Below, piece by piece: positions 15,756 to 25,423 of a stretch of DNA of 64,000 nucleotides. Source of the stretch: Bacillota bacterium (lineage in GTDB: Bacteria; Bacillota; Bacilli; Paenibacillales; Paenibacillaceae); contig JAEWPC010000080.1 in NCBI GenBank assembly GCA_023460795.1, positions 75,104 through 139,103 on the forward strand, in the 5' to 3' direction. Below the pieces are notes generated by a model that did not search any database, was not told the DNA's origin, and was given only the letters and a program-made list of their open reading frames with translations. Every line of letters begins with the position of its first letter. Position 1 is the first letter of the stretch. Position numbers and translations under genes: made by a program.

Positions 15756-18700
15756 ATGAATCTACGAAGCCTAGTCAGAAAAAGCACGATGACAGCCGGC
15801 GCATTCATCCTTAGCTGCTCCCTCGTCTTTGGCGGCGCGTTCGCGGCGTCGCCTGCCGCTTCAAGCCAGTCGGCCCTATTCAAGGATCTGCGGCAGACGC
15901 ATTGGGCAGCATCATCATTGGCCAAGCTGAAGCAATACGGCCTCATCTCGGGATATGCCGACGGCACCGTTAAGCCGGACGCTCCGATCACGCGCGCGGA
16001 ATTCGCGGCGGTCGTCAACCGGATGTTCGGTTATCCGATGCCGGAATCGTTCAGCGCCGGCGACGTCGCCAAGAACTCATGGGCGTACTCCGATATCGCC
16101 AAAGCGGTAAGCGCCGGCTACTACAAGCTTGATGCCGCGAACAAAGCGCGCCCGAACGATCGGCTATCGCGCGCCGAAGCCGCAGCGGCGCTGACCGACG
16201 TATTCCATCTGTCGCCGATCGCCGAGACAAGCTCCGCCCCGTTCAACGATATCGATGGCCTGAATCCGGAACTCCAAGATGCTATTCACGCGCTATCGGA
16301 TGCCGGTTACGCCAACGGATTCGCGGACGGAACCTTCAGACCCGGCAAGCCGATCTCCCGTGCCGAGCTGGCCGTACTGCTTGACCGGTTGACGGGACTG
16401 TACGTGCACGAATCGGGTACGGTTACCGCCGGTAAAGTTGCGGGCAACGCCGTCTTGAATCATGATGGGATCGTGCTGCAGGACACGGCGGTTGCCGGCA
16501 ATCTGATCTTGGCGCCGGGCATCGACGACGGAGATGCGACGCTAGAACGCGTGAGCGTGGGCGGAGAGACGTTCATCCAAGGCGGCGGCGAGCACAGCGT
16601 TCACCTTATCGGCTCCAAGCTCGGCGTCGTTCACGTGGATAGGAGTAACGGCATCGTGCGCGTCGTCGTCAGCGGCGAGGTAGACCGTTTGGTCGTTGAT
16701 GGACAATCGCGCATCGAGCTAGCCGAAGGCGCGGTGGTCAAGCAGTTGATCGTCACGCCTGGCGCTAAGTCTACGACGATCGAAGGCAAGGGCAAGATCG
16801 AGAACGTCGACAATCAGGCTGCCGACGTCACGTTCAATGGCGAACCGCTGCAATCGACGCCGCCGGCCGGACCTTCGGGTGGAATCACGACCACGCCGCC
16901 AAGCACGAGTCCCCGCAATGAGCCGAGCATTGATCCGGCCTCTCCTGCCGGTGACGAGCTTTGGACGCTCGTCTGGAGCGACGAATTCGAGAACGGCAGC
17001 ATCGCCCCGAACAAATGGACGTTCGACCTGACGAACGGCGCGTCCATAGGCAATCCGGGCTGGGGCAATAACGAGCTCGAGTATTATACGAACCGGCCTG
17101 AGAATGTCCAAGAGCAGAACGGCAAGCTGCTGATTACGGCGCGCAAGGAAGCCGCGAAATACGAAGGCTTCGATTACACGTCGGCTAGAATCAAAACCAA
17201 AGGCCTGTTCGCCCAAAAATACGGCAAGTTCGAGATACGCGCCAAAGCGTCGACGGGCAAAGGCTTGTGGCCTGCGATCTGGATGCTGCCGGAAGACACG
17301 ACGGAATACGGCACGTGGGCCGCATCCGGCGAGATCGACATTATGGAAGGCTGGGGCAGCCGCCCGCACGACATCGCCGGCACGATTCACTACGGTCAGC
17401 AATGGCCGGGCAACACGTATTCCGGCAAGGAGTACACGTTCGAAGGCAGCACCATTAGTGAATTCCATACTTATGCGCTGGAATGGGAGCCTGGAGAGCT
17501 TCGCTGGTATGTCGACGGCCACCTGTACTCGACGAAGAACGACTGGTATAGCAAGAGTTCCGGCAATCCCGCGAACTTCGCTTACCCGGCGCCGTTCGAT
17601 CAAGAGTTCCACTTGCTGATGAACCTAGCGGTCGGCGGTAACTTCGACGGCAATCCGACGGAGGAGACGCCTTTCCCAAGCACGATAGAGATCGATTACG
17701 TCCGTGCATACGAGCTAACGGGACGGCCTTATCGCGAGCCTGTGCCGGTAGAATATCCGAAGGAGGATTATCTGCCTGGCGCCAAGTTGCCGCAGGGCGA
17801 TGATAAGGACCTCGTCTACAACGCCGACTACACGCAGAGCGAAGATGGCGACCCAGGCATGGGAATCGCGGGAACCGCGCATTGGGAGTTGTTCACCGGC
17901 GAAGGCGGTGCCGGGAATGTAACGATCGATACGATCGGCGGAATCCGCTACGCCAAAGTCAACATTACGGCTGCCGGCGGCCAGCCTTATTCCGTCCAGC
18001 CGAAAGCGATCGTCTCGCTGGCCCAAGGACGCTACTACAAATTGACTTTCCAAGCGAAATCGGATTCGGCTAGAAACTTGAACGTCCGGATAACCGGCGG
18101 AGAGTCGCGCGGATTCATCGCTTACTCGCCATCGCTGGACGCAGCGCTCACGGACGGCTTCAACACTTACGAAATGTCGTTCCAGATGAAGCAGGATTCC
18201 GATAACGCCGCCCGCATCGAGTTCAACGCGGGTACGAACGTAAAGCCCGTATGGATCGGCCAGGCGAAGCTGATCGAGATCGACGGCATTCCATTCGAAC
18301 ACGATCTCCCCAAGAAGCCGCTCGACGACGGAAACCACCTCTATAACGGGACCTTCGACCAAGGCGAAACGGACCGCATGAGTTTCTGGCACATAGCGGC
18401 TGCCGAAGGCGCGTCGGTTACCGCCAGCGTGAATCCTCTCGATCGGAATTTGACGATGGAGATCGCGGACGGCGGCGCTTCGGCTTCAGACGTGAAGCTG
18501 TTGCAGAAAGGCGCTTGGCTGCTGCACGGACACGATTACAAGGCAACGTTCGACGCGAAAGCATCCGCGGCGCGACCGATCGTCGTAGCGCTCGCGTCCA
18601 AGGATGGCAGCATCGTCCTGCAGCAAACCGTTAACTTAGCAGCCGGTTCTAACAAAGTTAACGTAAGTCTAGACAACTTTAACGGCGCGGACGACACGGA

Positions 18701-20900
18701 AGGACAGTTCCAGCTGCTTCTCGGCGGCGCAACGGGAACCGTCGTGCTCGATAACCTCAAGCTGACGCGCACGTCGACTTACATTCCGGACAACGTCGTA
18801 TTCTATCCGCTGAGCAACGGGGATTTCACCGGCGGTCTGACCGGTTGGGAAGCGATCTCCGATAGCGGCGGCGCGGTTACCGCGGCGGTTGCCGAAGAGG
18901 CAGCTAAGCTTACCGTGTCCAGCCAAGGAAGCAACCCGTGGAGCGCTATGCTTAACCAGAACGGTTTGCCGCTTAGCACGGGCATGACTTATATCGTTCG
19001 TTTCGATGCCAAGGCTTCCATCCCGAGGAAAATGGAGGTCATTGCGGAGAACGGAGCTTACTTCCGGTATTTCGATCAAACGTACGACCTAGGGACGACC
19101 ATGCAAACGTACGAATCCGAATTCACGATGCCCAAGGACGATACGCTGAATTTGAAATTTCTAATGGGCTTAATCGCGAATACCTCCGCGCTTGGCCAGA
19201 CGCACGACGTGACGATCGATAACGTCGCGTTCGAGATCAAGAACGCTCCTGTCGCTAAGCCGCCTTCTCTGTTCGCGGACGCGACGGGCAACACCGTCGG
19301 CTCTCCGATCGCTATAACGTTCCCGGATCATCCGGCATGGCGGTCAGCCGTCACGCAAATCACGATCAACGGAGAAGTGATCGGTTCCGATCAAGGAACT
19401 CTCGCCGCAGGAACCTTGACGATCACCGCAGAGTCGTTCCCGGCCGCAGGCAGCTACGCGATCCGCGTCAAAGCTAGCGGCTACGCGGACGCAGCCGTCA
19501 CGCAGACCGTTCTAGCGGGAGACGGCAACCTCGTCATCAACGGCAGCTTCGACAGCGGCGCCTCAAGCTGGCTGACATGGTCCGGAGATGGCGGGACCGC
19601 GACCTTGACGGTCGAAGACGGCCAAGCGAAGCTCGCAATCGGCTCCAAGGGCCCTCAGAACTGGTCCAACCAGTTCTATCAGGCCAGCATTCCGATGGTC
19701 GCGGGACGTACCTACGAGCTTCAGTTCAAGGCTTCGTCGACGATCGATCGGCCGATTACCGTCGAATTCACCGACACGTCCGGAGGCGCGAAATCGTTCA
19801 ATCTGACGTCGACGGAAACGGTATTCGCAACGACTTTCAAAGTAAATAGCAGCACCCCCCTCAAGCTCAATTACTTGATCGGCAACGTCACGGTCGAAGA
19901 CGCTGCCACTCCTGCGGATGCCCATACGATTACGATCGACGACGTCGTGATCAAGGAAGTGCCGACAGGCCACGAGCTTCTCAACGGGACATTCGATACG
20001 AATCCGGATCACTGGACTCTCTACAACAAGCCGGGTGAGGCTAACGCCTCTCTGGAAGTTACGGGCGGAGAGCTCAACGTGAACTGGGCGGGTTATGACG
20101 GCTTCGAAATCTGGGGCACGCAACTGAGTCAGGACGGACTCCAGCTGGACGCCGACAAGACGTACAGACTCTCGTTCCAGATCAAGTCCACGATCGACAA
20201 GACGATCAAACTGTCCGTTGAGAAGGGGACCGACTATAACGTGCAATACTTACCGGCCGGGGATATTCCGTTGACCGGAGGAGACGGTTTCGTGACCGTC
20301 ACCAAGGACTTCTCGGTCGGCGCGGCTTCCGAGCCGAACGGCAAGGTCGTCCTCCAGATGGGAGGCAACCACGCCGGGGCGCATACGATCACGATCGACA
20401 ACGTGACGCTCGCCGAAGTCGTCGTCCCGCCGCCATCCGGTCACGAGCTGCTGAACGGTACGTTCGATACGGATACGACCGGCTGGACTATGTATACAAG
20501 CGACGGATCGAACGCCGTAACTTCCGCAGTCTACGGGAAGCTTGAGGTCGAATTCATGTCTTACGACGGCTGGTTCAACTATTCGACGCAAGTCTATCAG
20601 GAGCAACTGAGGCTAGAGACGGGGATAACGTACGTCGTAAGCTTCGAAGCGAGCTCCTCGATCGACAAGACGATTAGCGTCGAGGTCGGGCGGGGCGGCG
20701 GAGGCGCGCATCAGCCCGCGACTTCGTTCAACTTGACGAGCGAACCGCGGACGTTCACGTTCGAGTTCACCGTAACCGGAACCGACCAGAACGCCAAGCT
20801 GAACTTCTTGCTTGGCAGCAATATGGTGCCTTCAGAGGACTTCCTCCCGCACAGCATCTGGATCGACAACGTTACGTTGACCGAGAAGACGGCCGATTAG
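15756..20900 (+). CDS. Giant SLH-anchored GH16 beta-glucanase (laminarinase) with six CBM modules
   Basis: Encodes 1714 residues: signal peptide (about 1-32), three SLH repeats (about 38-215), a beta-helical bactofilin-like segment (about 215-370), a Pro/Ser linker, a GH16 domain (about 400-652), then six CBM4_9-like beta-sandwiches starting near 685, 860, 1015, 1258, 1405 and 1561, with a separate Ig-like or HBM-like domain near 1170-1255. The GH16 active site is GEIDIMEG, with E526 the expected nucleophile and E531 the acid/base, so it probably cleaves beta-1,3(1,4)-glucans at the cell surface. The CBMs start with NG(T/S/D)FD-type motifs. ATG 15756 has GGAAGGA 9 bp upstream; a GTG at 15711 is less likely. 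Confidence 0.92.
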   Translation: MNLRSLVRKSTMTAGAFILSCSLVFGGAFAASPAASSQSALFKDLRQTHWAASSLAKLKQYGLISGYADGTVKPDAPITRAEFAAVVNRMFGYPMPESFSAGDVAKNSWAYSDIAKAVSAGYYKLDAANKARPNDRLSRAEAAAALTDVFHLSPIAETSSAPFNDIDGLNPELQDAIHALSDAGYANGFADGTFRPGKPISRAELAVLLDRLTGLYVHESGTVTAGKVAGNAVLNHDGIVLQDTAVAGNLILAPGIDDGDATLERVSVGGETFIQGGGEHSVHLIGSKLGVVHVDRSNGIVRVVVSGEVDRLVVDGQSRIELAEGAVVKQLIVTPGAKSTTIEGKGKIENVDNQAADVTFNGEPLQSTPPAGPSGGITTTPPSTSPRNEPSIDPASPAGDELWTLVWSDEFENGSIAPNKWTFDLTNGASIGNPGWGNNELEYYTNRPENVQEQNGKLLITARKEAAKYEGFDYTSARIKTKGLFAQKYGKFEIRAKASTGKGLWPAIWMLPEDTTEYGTWAASGEIDIMEGWGSRPHDIAGTIHYGQQWPGNTYSGKEYTFEGSTISEFHTYALEWEPGELRWYVDGHLYSTKNDWYSKSSGNPANFAYPAPFDQEFHLLMNLAVGGNFDGNPTEETPFPSTIEIDYVRAYELTGRPYREPVPVEYPKEDYLPGAKLPQGDDKDLVYNADYTQSEDGDPGMGIAGTAHWELFTGEGGAGNVTIDTIGGIRYAKVNITAAGGQPYSVQPKAIVSLAQGRYYKLTFQAKSDSARNLNVRITGGESRGFIAYSPSLDAALTDGFNTYEMSFQMKQDSDNAARIEFNAGTNVKPVWIGQAKLIEIDGIPFEHDLPKKPLDDGNHLYNGTFDQGETDRMSFWHIAAAEGASVTASVNPLDRNLTMEIADGGASASDVKLLQKGAWLLHGHDYKATFDAKASAARPIVVALASKDGSIVLQQTVNLAAGSNKVNVSLDNFNGADDTEGQFQLLLGGATGTVVLDNLKLTRTSTYIPDNVVFYPLSNGDFTGGLTGWEAISDSGGAVTAAVAEEAAKLTVSSQGSNPWSAMLNQNGLPLSTGMTYIVRFDAKASIPRKMEVIAENGAYFRYFDQTYDLGTTMQTYESEFTMPKDDTLNLKFLMGLIANTSALGQTHDVTIDNVAFEIKNAPVAKPPSLFADATGNTVGSPIAITFPDHPAWRSAVTQITINGEVIGSDQGTLAAGTLTITAESFPAAGSYAIRVKASGYADAAVTQTVLAGDGNLVINGSFDSGASSWLTWSGDGGTATLTVEDGQAKLAIGSKGPQNWSNQFYQASIPMVAGRTYELQFKASSTIDRPITVEFTDTSGGAKSFNLTSTETVFATTFKVNSSTPLKLNYLIGNVTVEDAATPADAHTITIDDVVIKEVPTGHELLNGTFDTNPDHWTLYNKPGEANASLEVTGGELNVNWAGYDGFEIWGTQLSQDGLQLDADKTYRLSFQIKSTIDKTIKLSVEKGTDYNVQYLPAGDIPLTGGDGFVTVTKDFSVGAASEPNGKVVLQMGGNHAGAHTITIDNVTLAEVVVPPPSGHELLNGTFDTDTTGWTMYTSDGSNAVTSAVYGKLEVEFMSYDGWFNYSTQVYQEQLRLETGITYVVSFEASSSIDKTISVEVGRGGGGAHQPATSFNLTSEPRTFTFEFTVTGTDQNAKLNFLLGSNMVPSEDFLPHSIWIDNVTLTEKTAD

Positions 20901-20911
20901 GCCATAACGAT

Positions 20912-20962
20912 TAAAGCCCCGCCGATTCCTATGGCATATGCCATGAAATCGGCGGGGCTTTA
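20912..20962. terminator. Long bidirectional terminator after the glucanase gene
   Basis: AAAGCCCCGCCGATT pairs with AATCGGCGGGGCTTT around an inner ATGGCATATGCCAT palindrome, giving a stem of more than 20 bp flanked by A and T residues. It separates the glucanase from the convergent small gene at 20973. Confidence 0.85.
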
Positions 20963-20972
20963 ATGTTCCAAT

Positions 20973-21152
20973 CTATCCGCGTCCGCCCGGAGGGTGCCGT
21001 CTGCCGTTCGCGGCTCCCGCCGCTGGACCTGCGCCAAGCTCCGCTCCGAACTCCTCGCGTCCGGTTTCGAACGCCATCGCTTCTCTGCGCTCAGGCATTA
21101 AGCCTTCCCGCATAAACCATTCCAGCTTCGCTTCCTTGCGCGATTGCCGCAT
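20973..21152 (-). CDS. Small hypothetical protein (59 aa)
   Basis: Encodes 59 residues from the ATG at 21150-21152 to a TAG at 20973-20975. GGGAG lies about 10 bp upstream. The N-terminal half is highly charged and looks helical (KEAKLEWFMREGLMPERRE); the C-terminal half is rich in Gly, Ala and Pro (ELGAGPAAGAANGRRHPPGG). There is no signal peptide or membrane segment, and I do not recognise a family. The charged, non-repetitive start and good spacing to dtd (60 bp upstream on the same strand) support a real gene. Confidence 0.55.
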   Translation of the reverse strand: MRQSRKEAKLEWFMREGLMPERREAMAFETGREEFGAELGAGPAAGAANGRRHPPGGRG

Positions 21153-21213
21153 GCCATCATCTCCCGAAGAAGTGTCGGCATCTAGTATCTCCCATGCGCG
21201 AAGCTTTCAATCT

Positions 21214-21657
21214 TCATCCGCGGCTATCTACGATTAAGGTCACAGGACCGTCATTGATGAGGGCGACGTCCATCATCGCGCCGAATTTGCCGGTCTCGAT
21301 CGTAAGCCCTTTAGCTCTCAAGCGGGCGTTGAACTGCTCGTATAAGGCCTCCGCTTGCTCGGGACGGGCCGCGGCCATGAAATTCGGCCGCTTGCCTTTG
21401 CGGCAATCGCCGTATAACGTGAACTGGGACACCGACAGAATCTCCCCCTTCACGTCCTCTACCGACAGGTTCATTTTCTCGTCCTCGTCCTCGAAGATCC
21501 GAAGTCCCGCCAGCTTGTCCGCCATCCAGACGACGTCCTGCTCCCCGTCCTCGTGCCCGACGCCGACGAGCAGCATAAGTCCTTGGCCGATTCGCCCGAC
21601 GACTTCTCCGTTTACGGTCACGCTAGCTTCTGACACTCTTTGCACGACTACTTTCAA
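21214..21657 (-). CDS. dtd: D-aminoacyl-tRNA deacylase
   Basis: Encodes 147 residues, the standard DTD length. Both family signatures are present: SVSQFTLYGD (about 78) and the C-terminal NDGPVTLIVDSRG, whose Gly-Pro pair forms the chiral gate. The enzyme hydrolyses D-aminoacyl and Gly-mischarged tRNAs in the cytoplasm. It lies 14 bp after relA on the same strand, the usual relA-dtd arrangement. Confidence 0.96.
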   Translation of the reverse strand: MKVVVQRVSEASVTVNGEVVGRIGQGLMLLVGVGHEDGEQDVVWMADKLAGLRIFEDEDEKMNLSVEDVKGEILSVSQFTLYGDCRKGKRPNFMAAARPEQAEALYEQFNARLRAKGLTIETGKFGAMMDVALINDGPVTLIVDSRG

Positions 21658-21671
21658 CCTGCACCCTCCGT

Positions 21672-23864
21672 CTATTGCATCATCCGCTGCACCGAAAAAA
21701 TATCCTTCACCCGTTTGATCTTGTCGACGACGGATTGGAGATGGTCTCTGTTGCGAATGAGAATGGTCATATGCATAATCGCCATCTTGTTCTTGTCCGA
21801 TCTGCCGGACACCGCGGCGATGTTCGTCTTGCTTTCGGATACCGCCAGCAGCACCTCGTTGAGGAGGCCGCGGCGATCGTGGCCGAGAATTTCAATCTCG
21901 ACGCTGTAGCTCGATAAGGCGGATTCCTCCCACTGCACTTCGATTACCCGCGCCGTCTCTTCGCCGTCATCCCCCGTCGGGATGTTCGGGCAGTCCGTCC
22001 GATGGACGGATACGCCCCGTCCGCGCGTAATATAGCCGATAATCTCGTCGCCCGGCACGGGATTGCAGCACCGCGCGAACCGTACGAGCAAATTGTCTAC
22101 GCCTTTCACGGTCACGCCGTTCGAAGGACGACGACGCTCCGCCGTCTGCGCGGAAGGAGCTTTCATCTCCTGCACTTCCGTCGTCAGCTGGATCTGCTTC
22201 GCTTCCTCCGCTTCCTTGCGCATCTTCTCGGTCAGCTTCGTGCACACTTGCGCCGCCGTAATGCCGCCGAAGCCCATCGCGGACATCATGTCCTCGACGT
22301 CATTGAACGTAAACTTCTTCGCCGCTTCCTGCAGCTTCTCTTCCGTCATCCATTCCGCCGGATCCAGACCTTGGCGCCTGAGCTCCCGCTCCAATGATTC
22401 CCGGCCCTTCTCGACGCTTTCCTCGCGCTGTTCCTTCTTGAACCATTGGCGGATTTTCGCGCGGGCGTGAGACGATTGGGCGATCTTCAGCCAATCCTGG
22501 CTAGGGCCGTAGGAATGCTTGGAGGTCAGAATTTCGACGATATCGCCGGTCTTGAGCTTATGGTCGAGCGGCACGATCCGTCCGTTCACCTTCGCTCCGA
22601 TCGTCCGGTTGCCGACCTCCGTATGAACGCGGAACGCGAAATCAAGCGGAACCGAGCCGGCCGGCAGCTCGAATACCTCGCCTTTCGGGGTAAACACGAA
22701 TACGAGATCGGTGAAAAAGTCCATCTTGAGCGATTCCATGAACTCCGCCGCGTCCCGAGTCTCTTGCTGAAGCTCGATAATTTCGCGGAAAAAATTCATC
22801 TTGTCGCCGAAGCTGCCCGTCACGCCGGCGTTGCTGCCTTCCTTGTACGCCCAGTGCGCGGCGATCCCGATCTCGCTCGTCCGATGCATCTCCCACGTAC
22901 GAATCTGGACTTCGGTCGGTTCTCCGGTCGGTCCGACGATCGTCGTATGCAGGGATTGATACATGTTCGCCTTCGGCATGGCGATATAGTCTTTGAAGCG
23001 TCCCGGCATCGGCTTCCATAACGTATGAATAATGCCGAGCGTGGCGTAGCAGTCCTTCACGTTGTCTACCAGAATGCGAATCGCGAGCAGATCGTAAATC
23101 TCGTTGAACTGCTTGTTGCGGGTCGTCATTTTCTTATAAATGCTATAAATATGCTTCGGACGACCGGAGATATCCCCTTGGATGCCCATCTCGTCCAGTT
23201 TCTCGCGGATTCGGCCGATCAGTTCGGAAATATATTGCTCCCGCTCGGTCCGCTTCTTCTTCATGAGATGCGCGACCCGATAGTATTGCTGCGGGTTCAG
23301 GAAACGAAGCGCGATGTCCTCCATCTCCCACTTGATCGCGCTAATCCCGAGCCGGTGGGCGATCGGGCAATAAATCTCGAGCGTCTCATGGGCGATGCGG
23401 CGCTGGCTCTCTTCCGATTGGAATTTGAGCGTGCGCATATTATGAAGGCGGTCCGCCAGCTTGATCAAGATGACGCGAATGTCGTTCGCCATCGCGACGA
23501 ACATCTTACGGTAGTTCTCGTTCTGCTGCTCTTCCTTCGAACGGAACTGAATGCGCTCGAGCTTCGTTACGCCGTCGACAAGCCCCGCGATCGTATCTCC
23601 GAATCGCTCCCGCAAATCGTCGACCGTCACGTTCGTATCCTCGACGACGTCGTGCAGCAGCGCCGCCATCACCGTAACGACATCCATCTGCATGCCCATG
23701 CAAATTTCGGCAACCGCTACGGGATGCAGAATATAGGGCTCTCCGGATTTGCGCAATTGACCGCGATGCGCTTCGTCGGCGTACTCGTACGCTTCTCGCA
23801 CTCTGAGCAAATCCTGCTCCTTCATATAGGTTGACGCTTTGTCGAGCAGATGCTCCATGCCCAT
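21672..23864 (-). CDS. relA: Bifunctional (p)ppGpp synthetase/hydrolase (RelA/SpoT)
   Basis: Encodes 730 residues of a long Rel protein. The N-terminal HD hydrolase has LLHDVVEDT (about 73). The synthetase domain contains KANMYQSLHTTIVG. TGS follows (VFVFTPKGEVFELPAGSVPLDFA), then a helical/zinc-finger region (RFARCCNPVPGDEI) and a C-terminal ACT domain (EILGHDRRGLLNEVL). It sets the stringent-response alarmone level. ATG 23864 with AAAGGA 8 bp upstream is preferred over the longest frame from 23954, which would run through the promoter. An exact 7-bp hairpin (23882-23898) sits just before the Shine-Dalgarno. Confidence 0.96.
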   Translation of the reverse strand: MGMEHLLDKASTYMKEQDLLRVREAYEYADEAHRGQLRKSGEPYILHPVAVAEICMGMQMDVVTVMAALLHDVVEDTNVTVDDLRERFGDTIAGLVDGVTKLERIQFRSKEEQQNENYRKMFVAMANDIRVILIKLADRLHNMRTLKFQSEESQRRIAHETLEIYCPIAHRLGISAIKWEMEDIALRFLNPQQYYRVAHLMKKKRTEREQYISELIGRIREKLDEMGIQGDISGRPKHIYSIYKKMTTRNKQFNEIYDLLAIRILVDNVKDCYATLGIIHTLWKPMPGRFKDYIAMPKANMYQSLHTTIVGPTGEPTEVQIRTWEMHRTSEIGIAAHWAYKEGSNAGVTGSFGDKMNFFREIIELQQETRDAAEFMESLKMDFFTDLVFVFTPKGEVFELPAGSVPLDFAFRVHTEVGNRTIGAKVNGRIVPLDHKLKTGDIVEILTSKHSYGPSQDWLKIAQSSHARAKIRQWFKKEQREESVEKGRESLERELRRQGLDPAEWMTEEKLQEAAKKFTFNDVEDMMSAMGFGGITAAQVCTKLTEKMRKEAEEAKQIQLTTEVQEMKAPSAQTAERRRPSNGVTVKGVDNLLVRFARCCNPVPGDEIIGYITRGRGVSVHRTDCPNIPTGDDGEETARVIEVQWEESALSSYSVEIEILGHDRRGLLNEVLLAVSESKTNIAAVSGRSDKNKMAIMHMTILIRNRDHLQSVVDKIKRVKDIFSVQRMMQ

Positions 23865-23881
23865 GCCGAGTTTCCTTTCCA

Positions 23882-23898
23882 CCGGCGCCCTGCGCCGG
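23882..23898 (-). promoter_or_regulatory. GC-rich hairpin in the relA leader
   Basis: CCGGCGC-AGG-GCGCCGG is a perfect 7-bp stem with a 3-nt loop, ending about 8 bp before the relA Shine-Dalgarno. It may affect translation or mRNA stability. Confidence 0.4.
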
Positions 23899-23924
23899 AA
23901 GTGTCCCCTGAAGTTATTCCTTTC

Positions 23925-23954
23925 ATTATGCCTCTTAACGAAGCGAAACGTCAA
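23925..23954 (-). promoter_or_regulatory. relA promoter
   Basis: TTGACG (23949-23954) and CATAAT (23925-23930) are 18 bp apart. Transcription would start near 23918, about 55 bp before the chosen relA ATG. Confidence 0.7.
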
Positions 23955-23994
23955 CCACGTCCATTCCTTCTAAAGTCTTGGTTTTCGCCTTCGT

Positions 23995-24023
23995 TCGACA
24001 AAAGAATGAGCCTGCATTAAAAT
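23995..24023 (+). promoter_or_regulatory. uraA promoter
   Basis: TCGACA (23995-24000) and TAAAAT (24018-24023) are 17 bp apart. The leader is only about 40 nt, too short for a PyrR attenuator. Confidence 0.55.
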
Positions 24024-24067
24024 GGAAAGGCTGTGCCTAATTATGACGAGAGAGGGAAGAGATCACG

Positions 24068-25357
24068 ATGAACCGCAACATTGACGTACACGAACGTCCT
24101 CCGATCGGCCAGAGTCTGCTTCTTAGCTTACAGCATTTATTCGCGATGTTCGGGGCAACCGTCCTCGTTCCGACGCTGCTCGGTGTAGATCCCGCCATCT
24201 GCTTACTCATGAACGGAATAGGCACTCTTCTCTATCTATGGATATGCCGCGGCCGAATCCCCGCTTACCTCGGCTCAAGCTTCGCTTTCATCGCGCCGGC
24301 GAGCGCCGTGATCCACGAATACGCGGTTCCGGGAGAGGGCTACGCCGCTGCGCTTGGCGGCTTTATCGCGGCGGGGGTCGTGTTCGTTATCGTCGCGTTG
24401 ATCGTTAAAGCTGCCGGAACGGGTTGGATCCATATCGTGTTCCCGCCTGCTGCTATGGGAGCGATCGTGACCGTCATCGGGCTGGAACTAATCCCCGTCG
24501 CGGCCGTAATGGCAGGGTGGATCTCGGATGGAAGCAAGGATTGGACAATGGATGCGAAGGCCGTTACGCTGTCGATCGTTACGCTCGCCGTCGCCGTGCT
24601 CGGCTCCGTGCTGCTCCGAGGCTTTCTGCGCATTATCCCGATCCTGCTCGCTATCGTCGTCGGTTACATTGTCGCTTACGCGCAAGGCATGGTAAACTTC
24701 GATCCTGTTCGAGAGAAATCGTTATTCGACCTGCCTGAATTTACTTCTCCCGTATTCGACGGCGCGGCGATCGTCACGATCGTATTCGCTTCGTTCGTCG
24801 TCATCGCGGAGCATATCGGCCATCTGATCGTAACCGGGAACATCGTCGGACGCGATCTATCCAAAGATCCGGGACTGCACCGGTCGATGCTCGGCAACGG
24901 CATTTCGACGCTGCTCTCCGGCTTCATCGGCTCGACGCCGAACACGACGTACGGCGAGAATATCGGCGTGCTCGCCATTACTCGCGTCTACTCGACGTTC
25001 GTCATCGGCGGCGCCGCGGCGTTCGCGATCGTGCTGTCCTTCTTCGGCAAGTTTTCCGCGCTGATCGATAACATTCCGGATCCCGTCATGGGCGGCGTAT
25101 CGCTCTTGCTCTTCGGCGTTATCGCCGCGTCCGGTCTGAGGATGCTCGTCGAATCGAAGGTCGATTACGGCAAGCCGGCGAATCTGCTGCTGACGACCGT
25201 CGTGCTCGTTACCGGGCTTAGCGGCGTGAAGATCACGATCGGGGATTTCTCGTTGTCCGGCATGGCGCTCGCCACCGTCGTGGCCATCGCGCTGAGCTTG
25301 CTGTTCAAGCTGTTCGAGACGATGGGATGGTCGAACGAGGCGGAGGGCGGACGCTAA
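24068..25357 (+). CDS. uraA: Uracil permease (NCS2 family)
   Basis: Encodes 429 residues with about 14 membrane segments. It begins with the NCS2-typical SLQHLFAMFGATVLVPTLLG and has YLGSSFAFIAP in TM3 and the conserved glutamates around AEHIGHL and GSTPNTTYGENIG, which form the uracil site in UraA. It imports uracil with protons across the inner membrane. GAGGGA lies about 11 bp before ATG 24068. It stands alone between divergent relA and convergent apt; this insertion is absent from the Bacillus order. A xanthine specificity is less likely. Confidence 0.93.
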   Translation: MNRNIDVHERPPIGQSLLLSLQHLFAMFGATVLVPTLLGVDPAICLLMNGIGTLLYLWICRGRIPAYLGSSFAFIAPASAVIHEYAVPGEGYAAALGGFIAAGVVFVIVALIVKAAGTGWIHIVFPPAAMGAIVTVIGLELIPVAAVMAGWISDGSKDWTMDAKAVTLSIVTLAVAVLGSVLLRGFLRIIPILLAIVVGYIVAYAQGMVNFDPVREKSLFDLPEFTSPVFDGAAIVTIVFASFVVIAEHIGHLIVTGNIVGRDLSKDPGLHRSMLGNGISTLLSGFIGSTPNTTYGENIGVLAITRVYSTFVIGGAAAFAIVLSFFGKFSALIDNIPDPVMGGVSLLLFGVIAASGLRMLVESKVDYGKPANLLLTTVVLVTGLSGVKITIGDFSLSGMALATVVAIALSLLFKLFETMGWSNEAEGGR

Positions 25358-25423
25358 TAAAGGTATATACGTATCGGAGGAAAATGGTGCCAAAGTGTTC
25401 TTCGGGCCGCCAAGAGTCTGTCC

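Noticed and set aside
24001..24067. PyrR attenuator or purine riboswitch before uraA
   Set aside because: The leader is only about 40 nt with no terminator/antiterminator pair.
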